Positions 1-8,955 of a DNA stretch of 33,386 nucleotides are shown one piece after another. Position numbers and translations under genes: made by a program. The stretch is taken from the NCBI GenBank assembly GCA_017695025.1, contig JADILX010000124.1, positions 1 through 33,386 of the forward strand, written 5' to 3'. Source of the stretch: Candidatus Cryptobacteroides excrementavium (lineage in GTDB: Bacteria; Bacteroidota; Bacteroidia; Bacteroidales; UBA932). The notes beneath the pieces were generated by a model that worked only from the letters and a program-made list of their open reading frames with translations, did no database searches and was not told the origin of the DNA. The number at the start of each line of letters is the position of its first letter. Positions within the stretch are counted from its first letter, which is position 1.

Positions 1-2363
1 TAGTATCTCAAATTGAGTGCCAATGCCGGCAATGGCATGACATCCTCGTTGGAGGACATCTGGAGCAATGCCATATTGTCAAAGTGGAATTTCCAGAGCC
101 TGAAATTTTTCATGACATAGAGGGACATCACGCTCATCGGAGTGCCGTTCTGCCGTGCTATGCCATAATTGTCATAATATATGTTGTTGCTCAAAAGCGA
201 ATAGCCGAATCCTGCATTGAATTTCCAGTGCGGGATGTCTACCCCGGCCTCTACTTTTGTCATGGATATTTTCCCGAAGTCGCTGTCCCACCAGTGGTGG
301 TTGGAGTGGAAATGCTCCTGATACCAGTCCGGTTCCTTGAGCGATGTCTCAAAATGACCTGTGATTGACAGGGGGCTGTTCTTGTCTTTCCTGAACGGGA
401 ACAGGTGCAGCGACACATTGGCATTGACCCCGAAGTCATTGATTTCATCCCCGAGGAACGTGTATCTTCCGGTGGCGTCCCAGTCCAGATATTTCTTGTA
501 TTTCCCCTGGACTCCGGCATATAGATACAGGGAGTTGCGGACTATATTCCTGCCCTTGGAGAGATAGCCGTTTGTCCTGGTGACGTCATAGTAATTGAGC
601 AGTTTGTCCCCGAGTCCGACATCGAGTTTTGATACTATGGCATCGCTTGACCATGGCTGCAGCCTCATGTACACCCTGTTCTCGAATTTCATGACGCGCA
701 TGGAGTCTGCCGATGATGTCGGGTTGAGGTAGAACTTGTTGTTGTAGAAGTTCCTCCCGTTTTCATCATTGGCCCCTATCTCGTCAGTGTAGTATTTTGT
801 GAATACGGAATATTCGGAACTGTGTCCGAGGAAGGCCGTGGTTATCGAGTTGTCTATCGAGTCGGCTTTCATCCCCTTTTCCCGGGCTTCTTCGGCTTCG
901 AGCCTGTAGAGTTCCGCGATAGCCAGACTGTCTCCGCTGGCAAGTATGCTGTCGCGCCTTGCCTCCTCTGCCTTTCTTGCCTTCCGTTTCCCTTTCCCTA
1001 TATTATATATGAATTCGAACGGAAATCTGTAGGACTGGTCCAGGAAGACCGTGTTTTTCTTTATCCTGTTGAATGCATCGGTGAGGTGCACATCGATTTC
1101 CCTTGCATCGACAGTGGTGTCACGTATCCACAGGTTGTCCACGATACCTCCGTTCTCGCTCTTTTCAATCCGGTTGAAGATATATCCGGCATGCATCAGG
1201 TACCTTTTCCCGAGGTAGTTGGTAGATGCGACGAAAGTCCTGTTGTCGGTATCTTCACCCTGCAGCATACCGTTGGAGCCGAATCTGTGGTATTCAAGGG
1301 TAAGATTGAGTTCCGGAAGGATGTTCTGTGTCGTGAGTATCTTGATGTTCGTCTCCTCTTTCTCCGAATTGGCGAACAGGGTACCCCAGTAAGCGAGTTC
1401 CGTGTACGGGGTCTTGGTGTTGAACATCGGGAGGTTTTCCGGAGAATAATTGTACATCCTGTACGGGGTGTAGAATATGGCATTTTCCTCATCCTCCCTC
1501 CTGAAGAAATTGTAGGTCTGTGCAGGGGAGCCTATGACTCCGAGATACGTGGCATTGACATCCGTCTGGAAGAACGGGTAGTCGTTGAAATGGTAATTGT
1601 ATGTCGTGTCCTGCGGATGAAGGGTGATGTTGTTGAAATATCTGTCATGTGTCCACGTTATCAGTCTCTTGTACTGCATCGAATCCGGGACGGCATATGT
1701 CTCGAGAATCCTCGGGGTCGCCGCTATGACACTGTCCCTGTGTGCCCTGATGCTGTCTTTTGCATTGAGAATGCTGTCTGCACGTGCCATGAGTCCCGGC
1801 AGGGCGAGTTCCGCAAGATATTTTTTCCTTTCCCTTCTTGAAAGTGAGTTGAACCATGCAATCGAATCCCTGTAGGCGGTTTCTGATGAGTCCTTGAATA
1901 CAAGGGAGTCGAGCCTGTGGAGTTCGAGCGAGTCGCCGGCAGTCCGGAGAGAGTCCCTGGTATGAAGTCGGGTGAGGGAGTCTTTCAACTCGACATAGTA
2001 TCTGTATCTTAGTGGATCGGTGTCTCTCAGGGAATCAGGGGCGATGATTGTGTCCCTTGCTGTAAGTTGCGGGATGGTGTCTGCCGGCAGTATCATATCC
2101 GGACTGCCGGCGTCAGCCATAGTGCTGTCCTGGTATGCAGTCGTGTCGGCGTCAGTCAGGGTACTGTCTTGGTATGCAGTCGTGTCGGCGTCAGCCATAG
2201 TGCTGTCGGGATGTGATGTGCCGGCGACTGCCTGAATGCTGTCGCTCAGGTGCGCCAATCCGAAAGAAGTCCCGGGCTTTCCCGCGCCTGTCCCGTAAGC
2301 CTGGATTGCCGCTATCCCGATAAGTACCGTCGGAATCCATATTTTGGATAACACGTTTTTCAT
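1..2363 (-). CDS. Putative porin (Porin_10/DUF4289-like), 3' end beyond window edge
   Basis: Minus-strand frame open from ATG at 2363 (MKNVLSKIWIPTVLIGIAAIQAYG..., signal-peptide-like) to the window edge. Contains NYHFNDYPFFQTDVNATYLGVIGSPAQTYNFFRR, recalled as typical of Bacteroidetes putative porins. Absent from the ORF track because no stop lies inside the window. Confidence 0.75.
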   Translation of the reverse strand, partial: MKNVLSKIWIPTVLIGIAAIQAYGTGAGKPGTSFGLAHLSDSIQAVAGTSHPDSTMADADTTAYQDSTLTDADTTAYQDSTMADAGSPDMILPADTIPQLTARDTIIAPDSLRDTDPLRYRYYVELKDSLTRLHTRDSLRTAGDSLELHRLDSLVFKDSSETAYRDSIAWFNSLSRRERKKYLAELALPGLMARADSILNAKDSIRAHRDSVIAATPRILETYAVPDSMQYKRLITWTHDRYFNNITLHPQDTTYNYHFNDYPFFQTDVNATYLGVIGSPAQTYNFFRREDEENAIFYTPYRMYNYSPENLPMFNTKTPYTELAYWGTLFANSEKEETNIKILTTQNILPELNLTLEYHRFGSNGMLQGEDTDNRTFVASTNYLGKRYLMHAGYIFNRIEKSENGGIVDNLWIRDTTVDAREIDVHLTDAFNRIKKNTVFLDQSYRFPFEFIYNIGKGKRKARKAEEARRDSILASGDSLAIAELYRLEAEEAREKGMKADSIDNSITTAFLGHSSEYSVFTKYYTDEIGANDENGRNFYNNKFYLNPTSSADSMRVMKFENRVYMRLQPWSSDAIVSKLDVGLGDKLLNYYDVTRTNGYLSKGRNIVRNSLYLYAGVQGKYKKYLDWDATGRYTFLGDEINDFGVNANVSLHLFPFRKDKNSPLSITGHFETSLKEPDWYQEHFHSNHHWWDSDFGKISMTKVEAGVDIPHWKFNAGFGYSLLSNNIYYDNYGIARQNGTPMSVMSLYVMKNFRLWKFHFDNMALLQMSSNEDVMPLPALALNLRY
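2108..2207 (-). repeat. 39-bp coding tandem repeat (about 2.6 copies) in the porin N-terminal region
   Basis: cggcgtcag(c/t)ca... units start at 2108, 2147 and 2186, period 39 bp = 13 aa (DSTMADADTTAYQ-like). Confidence 0.9.
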
Positions 2364-2372
2364 ACGAGCCTG

Positions 2373-2403
2373 CAAAGGTATGGATAATTTCTTATTTTTC
2401 AAA
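2373..2403 (-). promoter_or_regulatory. Bacteroidetes-type promoter for the porin gene
   Basis: Minus strand TTTG-N19-TACCTTTG (TAnnTTTG -7 box) 10 nt upstream of the ATG at 2363. Confidence 0.75.
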
Positions 2404-2512
2404 ATAATGACTTTCTGACGGCATGCGGGCAGACGGTGTGCATGGTGCCTGCGTGAGCCGGCAAGTGCAGTCCATGTCTGTCATTCCTGTGTGCCGCTCT
2501 GCCGTTGCAGCA

Positions 2513-2542
2513 CAAAAAAAGACGATGCCCCCATCGTCTTTT
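2513..2542 (-). terminator. Intrinsic terminator of pncB-pncA
   Basis: aaaagacgatg-cccc-catcgtctttt perfect 11-bp stem, with an A-run on + (U-run on the minus transcript) just after the pncA stop. Confidence 0.8.
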
Positions 2543-2570
2543 CATCGTCAGTCTTGTCAGGTGGAGAATG

Positions 2571-3161
2571 TCATTCAACAATTATGCCTTCGCCCTTCAT
2601 TTCCTCAAGCGCTTTCCGGTGTCCGTCTTTGTCGACATAGGCGAGAGCCTTTGAGAGCAGGTGTACTGTCATTCCTGCTTTCTTCAGGTCTTCGCATGTG
2701 GAGCGGACGCAAAATTCGGTGGCGATGCCGCATACATACACATCGGTTGTGTCCAGCAGCGAGAGAATATCTCCGAGCGACTGCCCTGCGCTGTTTCTTG
2801 CCTCAAAGCCTGAATACTGTTCTGCAGACGGGTCACAGCCTTTCAGGAATGTGAGTTCTTCCTGGGCGTAAGGCATGAGCATCTCATGTATTGCGCTTCC
2901 GTGGGTGCCCTGTACACAATGCGGTGGCCATATCCCTCCGTATTCCTTGAATGATGAGTGGTTGGCAGGATGGCGGTCGCAGACAAAAAGTACCGGGAAT
3001 GTGTCGAGTATCTCGTCGGCATCTTCTTCCGGCCTGTCTGTCATGGTGCCTATGAATTTTGCGGCTTCGTTGACTGCGGCCGTTGAATTGAGGCATGCAA
3101 GTGAGCCGTCGATGAAATCGTAGAGCATGTCTACGATGACCAGTGCGGAATTTTTCATCAT
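2571..3161 (-). CDS. pncA: Nicotinamidase / isochorismatase-family hydrolase
   Basis: ALVIVDMLYDF, CDRHPANHSSF, WPPHCVQGTHGS and CGIATEFCVRST motifs. Start overlaps the pncB stop (TAATG). Confidence 0.9.
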   Translation of the reverse strand: MMKNSALVIVDMLYDFIDGSLACLNSTAAVNEAAKFIGTMTDRPEEDADEILDTFPVLFVCDRHPANHSSFKEYGGIWPPHCVQGTHGSAIHEMLMPYAQEELTFLKGCDPSAEQYSGFEARNSAGQSLGDILSLLDTTDVYVCGIATEFCVRSTCEDLKKAGMTVHLLSKALAYVDKDGHRKALEEMKGEGIIVE

Positions 3162-4648
3162 TATTCCAGATTGAATTCGTTGATTTCCTTCGTGAGCCTG
3201 TTGATGATGTCCATTTTCAGGTCGTAAAGAGGGTTGGATATGTCCACCTTGTAATAATGAGGGTTGATAAGGCGTTTTTCACTCGGGCTGAAATGCCTCA
3301 GCGTATTGTCGTAGTAGGCTTTCTTTTCCATGAGCGTATGCTCGGGCACACAGCGTTCCCCGTTGCCTATCACCTTGTGCTGGAGAGGCTTGTATGTGTA
3401 GTCTCCCGCCTCGAACGTCTTGAACTTGTATCTGTCGTTCTCATCATATATGGTGAATGTCCCGCCGTTTTCTATCTTCTGCGAGAGTTCGTCCCCGCGC
3501 AGGCAGGTCACGTCGGCCTTGAATATCTCTCCCTTTTCCGGGTCGTTGCGTGTGATACGGTATGTTATCTGGAAGCCCGGATTGATAAGTTTGGCCTTGT
3601 CTTCAGAACGTTTGAGGACTGGCTGGCCGTCTATCTGGACCAGTTTGTATACATTGCCGAAACATGGATTGGCCTTGCTTGTGGCAATAGCGTCTCCCAC
3701 TCCGTATGAATCGATGCAGGCCCCCTGACGTTCAAGGTCGGATATGAGGTATTCATCAAGGGAATTGGTGGCGAAAATCCTGCATTTGCCGAATCCGTTG
3801 CTGTCCAGTATTTTCCGGCATTCGCAGGACAGGTAGGCAAGATCCCCGCTGTCGAGCCTTATCCCGTATCCTGCCTGGTATGAGTCATCGATACCGTTGT
3901 CCCTGTATGCCCTGATGGCATTCAGAATCCCGCATTTGAGCGAGTCGTATGTGTCGATGAGCAGGATGAGCGGCTCTCCCATATGGGTCTTGATGTATGA
4001 GTCGAATGCATGGTACTCGCCTTCAACTGAGCATCCGAAAGAGGTCACATAACTGTGGGCCATTGTGCCTGTCGAGCCGCAGCCGTACATCACACCGGTC
4101 AATATGTTGGATGTATTGCTGCATCCGGCAATGATTGCCGCCTTTGCCCCGTAGGTGGCTGCCCATGGCCCATGTGCCCTTCTTGACCCGAATTCGCTGA
4201 CAGGGCGGTTGGTGGCCCTGCACACTCTGGATGCCTTTGTGGCTACGGCCATCTGATGGTTCATTATGCAGAGCATAGGTGTCTCGAGTACCTGGGCTTC
4301 AATCATCGGGCCTTCGACAATGATTATCGGCTGGGACGGGAACGCAATCTCCCCTTCGCGCATGGCGTAGACATTCCCCGTAAATTTCATTGTGGACAGA
4401 TACTGCCGGAATTCCGCATACTCATCTCCCGGGAGAAACTTTTCAAAAAATTCTGCCGGCATATTGCCGAGGTTCTGTATCATCTCCACCACTTCATCGA
4501 TGCCGCTGACAACTGCCCAGTTGTTGTTTTCAGGGGCTTTCCGGTAGAACATGTTGAAAATGGCGGTCTTGTCCTTCATTCCGCTGTCATAGAAAGACTT
4601 TCCCATGGTGTACTGGTACTTGTCAGAGCAATATGCGATGTTAAGCAT
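3161..4648 (-). CDS. pncB: Nicotinate phosphoribosyltransferase
   Basis: NAPRTase-like protein (YQYTMGKSFYDSG, GSRRAHGPWAATYGAKAAIIAGCSNTSN, RLDSGDLAYLS, FATNSLDEYLI). Confidence 0.92.
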   Translation of the reverse strand: MLNIAYCSDKYQYTMGKSFYDSGMKDKTAIFNMFYRKAPENNNWAVVSGIDEVVEMIQNLGNMPAEFFEKFLPGDEYAEFRQYLSTMKFTGNVYAMREGEIAFPSQPIIIVEGPMIEAQVLETPMLCIMNHQMAVATKASRVCRATNRPVSEFGSRRAHGPWAATYGAKAAIIAGCSNTSNILTGVMYGCGSTGTMAHSYVTSFGCSVEGEYHAFDSYIKTHMGEPLILLIDTYDSLKCGILNAIRAYRDNGIDDSYQAGYGIRLDSGDLAYLSCECRKILDSNGFGKCRIFATNSLDEYLISDLERQGACIDSYGVGDAIATSKANPCFGNVYKLVQIDGQPVLKRSEDKAKLINPGFQITYRITRNDPEKGEIFKADVTCLRGDELSQKIENGGTFTIYDENDRYKFKTFEAGDYTYKPLQHKVIGNGERCVPEHTLMEKKAYYDNTLRHFSPSEKRLINPHYYKVDISNPLYDLKMDIINRLTKEINEFNLE

Positions 4649-4738
4649 GGCTGTTTGCAGGTATATTTGTGCAAATGTACTCTTTTTTGAGATAAGTATT
4701 TCGTAATTTTGTTTTTTTATGGATAAAATACCGTTCAG

Positions 4739-6289
4739 ATGGTTGATGATATCTGGCCTATGAGGTCTCCGGAAGCCTCTATAGGGCGACTTTATGCTGA
4801 ATATACGGGCAGCAGCCCGGATAATATCGTGCCGCTTTCGGGCTCCGGCAGCAACAGGAAATATTACCGTCTTTCTTCAGGCGGATATTCCATTATAGGG
4901 GTGTCAGGCCGTGATGCAAGGGAAAACCGCGCTTTCATGGCTTTGTCAGGACATATGAAAGCCAGGGGGATAAATGTCCCGGAAGTCTATGCTTCCGGCC
5001 CGGATGGCCTGTTTTATCTTCAGGAGGACCTCGGCTCTGTCTCCCTGTTTGACGCAGTGTCGTCAGGACGTTATTCCGGCCATTACTCGCCAGAAGAGAA
5101 AAAACTGTTGCTCGAGACAATTTCCATGCTTCCGGAGATCCAGTTCAAAGGGGCGGAAGGCCTTGATTTCAATGTCTGCTATCCTGAGCCGGCATTCAAC
5201 CGCAGGCTTGTGATGGCCGACCTGAACTATTTCAAATACTGTTTTCTTAAGCCTTCCGGTATTGAATTCAATGAAGCCGAACTCGAAAATGACTTTGACA
5301 GGCTTGCGGATGCCCTTCTTCAGGAAGACGGGAATACTTTCATGTACCGGGATTTCCAGGCGCGGAACGTGATGCTGAAAGACGGCATTCCGTATTTCAT
5401 AGACTTTCAGGGAGGCCGCAGGGGGCCTGTCCATTATGATGTGGCATCTTTTGTCTGGCAGGCCAGGGCCGGATATCCGGAAGATTTCAGGAGAGACCTT
5501 GTAGATGCATATTTTGAGCATATGAAAGGCTTTGCCCGTACCGGACGGGAGGAATTTGATGAACGGCTGAGGCTTTTCGTCTTTTTCAGGACCCTTCAGG
5601 TGCTCGGGGCATATGGCTTCAGGGGCAATTTCGAGCGCAAACCGCATTTTCTGGAAAGTATCCCGTATGCAATCTCCAATCTCCGCAGTATTCTTGATGC
5701 GCCTCCCGAGGGATACGGGTATCTTGTCAGTGTACTCGGGGAAATGGTGCTCTTGCCGCAGTTCTCTTTACGGCCTATAGCGGAAGTGTCTTCGGGGGCA
5801 CCGTCTTCGGAAAGGTGGTCTATAGAGGTGGCGTCTTCGGGTCTTGAGGTGTCTGTATACAGTTTTTCATATAGAAAGGGCATCCCTGCCGATTCTTCAG
5901 GGAACGGCGGAGGGTATGTCTTTGACTGCCGCGCCCTTCCGAACCCAGGGAAATATGAGCAGTACAGGTCCTCAACAGGCATGGACAGCGACGTAGAGGC
6001 ATTTTTCAGCGACAAGCCCCAGATGCCTGACTTCCTTGACTCTGTATTCCGCCTTGTGGATGCGCATGCAGAACGTTTCATACAGAGAGGGTTTACGCAT
6101 ATGATGGTTGCATTCGGGTGTACCGGCGGCCAGCACCGGTCAGTCTATTGTGCAGAACGTACCGCAGAACACCTGTCCCGGAAGTATGGCATCAGGGTGA
6201 GGCTGGAGCACAGGGAGCAGGGAGTGTCAAAGGAACTGTCCGGAAGAAAAGTCATGCAGGCGGACATGGGTGAAGGAGGTGCAAGATGA
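4739..6289 (+). CDS. AmgK-like APH-fold sugar kinase fused to RapZ C-terminal domain
   Basis: N-terminal kinase: GSGSNRKYYRL, MYRDFQARNVML, YFIDFQGGRRGPVHYDVASFVWQAR. C-terminal: LEVSVYSFSYRKGIP...YVFDCRALPNP...TGMDSDVEAFF...FGCTGGQHRSVYCAERTAEHL, matching the RapZ C-terminal signature. Start may instead be the ATG at 4760. Confidence 0.87.
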   Translation: MVDDIWPMRSPEASIGRLYAEYTGSSPDNIVPLSGSGSNRKYYRLSSGGYSIIGVSGRDARENRAFMALSGHMKARGINVPEVYASGPDGLFYLQEDLGSVSLFDAVSSGRYSGHYSPEEKKLLLETISMLPEIQFKGAEGLDFNVCYPEPAFNRRLVMADLNYFKYCFLKPSGIEFNEAELENDFDRLADALLQEDGNTFMYRDFQARNVMLKDGIPYFIDFQGGRRGPVHYDVASFVWQARAGYPEDFRRDLVDAYFEHMKGFARTGREEFDERLRLFVFFRTLQVLGAYGFRGNFERKPHFLESIPYAISNLRSILDAPPEGYGYLVSVLGEMVLLPQFSLRPIAEVSSGAPSSERWSIEVASSGLEVSVYSFSYRKGIPADSSGNGGGYVFDCRALPNPGKYEQYRSSTGMDSDVEAFFSDKPQMPDFLDSVFRLVDAHAERFIQRGFTHMMVAFGCTGGQHRSVYCAERTAEHLSRKYGIRVRLEHREQGVSKELSGRKVMQADMGEGGAR

Positions 6290-7065
6290 AAGCGATGGTA
6301 TTTGCCGCCGGTCTCGGCACACGGCTCAAACCTCTGACAGACAATCTGCCGAAAGCCCTTGTGCCTGTCTGCGGCAGGCCGCTGCTGTATCATGTCATGA
6401 CTAAACTTGTCTCACAGGGATTTGATGACATAGTCATAAATGTGCATCATTTTGCCGACAAGATTGTCTCATATCTTGCATCTGAGGAAGATTTCGGTGT
6501 CAGGGTGTCTGTCTCTGACGAGAGGGACATGTTGAGGGAGACTGGCGGAGGCATAAGACATGCGCGGCAGTTCCTTGAGGACTCCGGATCTTTTCTTGTT
6601 CACAATGTCGATATTGTGTCCGACGTGGACTTGCGCGGTTTTGTCCTTCAATGCAGGCCTGATGCCCTGGCTACACTGCTGGTCAGCAGGCGCGAGACAA
6701 GCAGATATCTTCTTTTTGATGAAGACATGCGTCTTGTAGGGTGGACCAATGTCAAGAGCGGGGAGGTGAGGTCTCCATATCCGGACCTTGATGTGTCTTC
6801 GTGCCGCAGGCTGGCCTTTTCCGGTATACATTGCATGTCGGCTGGCGTATTCAAGGCAATGGACAGTCTTGATGCCTTGGCGGAGGCGCAAGGACGGCCC
6901 GGGCTGGGGGAAAGATTCCCCATAATGGATTTTTATCTTGAAGCCGCTGCACGATATCCTGTATATGGGCAGGAAGCAGAAGGCCTGCACCTTGTCGATG
7001 TCGGCAAGATACAGGCCCTGCAAGAAGCACAGGCCTTGTGCGGCAGACTGCTGGAGTCTGTGTGA
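6286..7065 (+). CDS. murU: Sugar-1-phosphate nucleotidyltransferase, MurU-like
   Basis: MKAMVFAAGLGTRLKPLTDNLPKALVPVCGRPLL NTP-transferase motif. ATGA overlap with the upstream kinase fusion. Specific MurU assignment rests on linkage to the AmgK-like kinase. Confidence 0.7.
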   Translation: MKAMVFAAGLGTRLKPLTDNLPKALVPVCGRPLLYHVMTKLVSQGFDDIVINVHHFADKIVSYLASEEDFGVRVSVSDERDMLRETGGGIRHARQFLEDSGSFLVHNVDIVSDVDLRGFVLQCRPDALATLLVSRRETSRYLLFDEDMRLVGWTNVKSGEVRSPYPDLDVSSCRRLAFSGIHCMSAGVFKAMDSLDALAEAQGRPGLGERFPIMDFYLEAAARYPVYGQEAEGLHLVDVGKIQALQEAQALCGRLLESV

Positions 7066-7072
7066 CAGCAGG

Positions 7073-7999
7073 TCAGTTGTCCATCCCGTTGCCGAGCATG
7101 CCGGCAGCACTGGTCTCGTCCATATTGCCTTTCCTGGATTGCATAGGGATGTTCTTCCAGACTATATCCACGAAAATCACTATGATTATGAGGCTTGCGG
7201 CAAGCAATGAGACATACTGCCATTTCTCCATTATCTGGAAATAGAAATCCACATCTTTCAGGCTGTCCATCTGTCCTGCAATCACTGCAAATGTGTTGTT
7301 GACACAGTGCATGAGCATTGTCAGTTTCAGCGAGCCGGTCTTATAGTAGACATAGGCGAAAAGCATTCCGAGCACAAAGGCGGGGATTCCCTGCCATGGG
7401 TTGAAATGGATCAGGGCAAAACAGAGTGCCGATATCACCATGGCCCATACAGGGCGTATCCTGTGAAGCAGTCCACGGAGAATCATTCCCCGGCAAAGCC
7501 ACTCCTCAAAGAAAGGCGCCATGACGGATACGGACAGCAGGGATACCCATACCGGGCAGTCTGATACAAGTTCCTTCAGCAGTTGTTCCAGATACTCCGG
7601 CATAGGCGGCATGACTGCGTTGACCGGGTCCATCAGGAAGCCTGCCGCCAGTGTGGCGACAGAGACCATTATGGCCATAAGCCATCCTCCGGCCCTCCCG
7701 AAATTGTTGCTGTCAAGGGCATATCCGGTGTCAAAAAGTTCATTTCTGCGGCTTTTGTAAGATGCATATGCCATCGGAGGAATGAACATTACAGGGTATG
7801 CCAGAAGTTCCCCGTATGCCGTGGCGTCTTCTGCCGGGAAAAACATCTGGAACAGGGCTACGACGGCGCTGCCCATGAGGCTTCCTGCCAGAAGCAGGAG
7901 TATGAGCACAATTGTGCCCCCGATTCCCGGCAGATAATATGAGTATCCTGAAAACAGGTCGTATGATCTTTTCCTTGTCTTCTGAAAAAATGCTGACAT
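7073..7999 (-). CDS. CPBP family intramembrane glutamic endopeptidase (CAAX/Abi-type)
   Basis: Multi-TM protein with FFEEWLCRGMILRGLL and FALIHFNPWQGIPAFVLGMLFAYVY. Supplied ORF start (8032) is TTG; ATG at 7999 (MSAFFQKTRK) preferred. Confidence 0.85.
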   Translation of the reverse strand: MSAFFQKTRKRSYDLFSGYSYYLPGIGGTIVLILLLLAGSLMGSAVVALFQMFFPAEDATAYGELLAYPVMFIPPMAYASYKSRRNELFDTGYALDSNNFGRAGGWLMAIMVSVATLAAGFLMDPVNAVMPPMPEYLEQLLKELVSDCPVWVSLLSVSVMAPFFEEWLCRGMILRGLLHRIRPVWAMVISALCFALIHFNPWQGIPAFVLGMLFAYVYYKTGSLKLTMLMHCVNNTFAVIAGQMDSLKDVDFYFQIMEKWQYVSLLAASLIIIVIFVDIVWKNIPMQSRKGNMDETSAAGMLGNGMDN

Positions 8000-8028
8000 G
8001 TGTATGTTGAGTCGATATAGCCTGTTTG

Positions 8029-8955
8029 TCAATAGAGAGGTGTCGGATAGATGCCCTTGTCTGCGAACTCCTGGAATTTGGCGACAACTCCTGGCCTGTC
8101 TTCCTTGAATGTCACTCCGAACCAGTGTGACGGTGTGGAAAGAAGCACTGTCTGCGCCTGGGATGAGCGTATCATGCAGTCAATGGCATATGGAATATAA
8201 AATTCGGCCTTGAGTTCGTTCCCGTGTTCAGTGATGAAGGTCTTGAATATCTCCCCGCTCTTTTCGAAATAGTCGGGTGTAAATCCCCACATGTTCATGG
8301 AGGTAAGCGCCTTGCCGTCAAGCCGTACCCTTTCCCCCTTGCTGTTGTCTCCATAGACGTTCCCGTCTGCATCCAGCCCGATATTGTGGTGTTCCTCGAC
8401 ATGTGTCAGGATGTGGTTTTCATCGGCTGTACAGATGCCTCTCGACACTCCTCCGGACTCGGACAGCGTGTGGTCGAGTTCAAATCCCACCATGCAATAA
8501 TGTCCTGTAGAGTTCTCGTGTGCTGTGAGCCAGTCGGCCAGTATCTTGAATGATTCCTTCCCGTAGTAGTCGTCACCGTTGATGACTGCAAAAGGCTCTT
8601 TGATCACATCCTTTGCCATGAGTACGGCATGTGCTGTGCCCCATGGCTTCTCTCTCTGAGGGTTATATGTCAGGCCTGCAGGGATTTTGTCGAGTTCCTG
8701 TGTGACAAAGTCGAACTGGAGCGGAGTCCCGTCTGTACATTTCACGTGGCTGTATTTCTTTTGCACGAGTTTTTCGAAGTCGGCCTTGAAATATTCCCTT
8801 ACGATATAGACTACTTTGCCGAATCCGGCCTGCACTGCATCATATATCGAATAGTCGATGATAGTCTCACCGCTTGGGCCGAGTCCGTCCATCTGCTTCA
8901 GACCGCCGTAGCGGCTGCCCATTCCTGCCGCCAGGACTAAAAGTGTAGGTTTCAT
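8029..8955 (-). CDS. Sugar-phosphate nucleotidyltransferase
   Basis: MKPTLLVLAAGMGSRYGGLKQMDGLGPSGETIIDYSIYDA. In-frame upstream start at 8997 possible but less likely. Confidence 0.85.
   Translation of the reverse strand: MKPTLLVLAAGMGSRYGGLKQMDGLGPSGETIIDYSIYDAVQAGFGKVVYIVREYFKADFEKLVQKKYSHVKCTDGTPLQFDFVTQELDKIPAGLTYNPQREKPWGTAHAVLMAKDVIKEPFAVINGDDYYGKESFKILADWLTAHENSTGHYCMVGFELDHTLSESGGVSRGICTADENHILTHVEEHHNIGLDADGNVYGDNSKGERVRLDGKALTSMNMWGFTPDYFEKSGEIFKTFITEHGNELKAEFYIPYAIDCMIRSSQAQTVLLSTPSHWFGVTFKEDRPGVVAKFQEFADKGIYPTPLY

Noticed and set aside
822-1841. 339-aa + ORF
   Set aside because: Antisense shadow of the porin gene; sequence has no domain signature and the minus frame is clearly coding.
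2108-2207. CRISPR-like array
   Set aside because: Repeats are directly adjacent, in frame and coding, with no spacers.
5063-5647. 194-aa - ORF inside the kinase fusion
   Set aside because: Antisense shadow of a well-supported coding frame.
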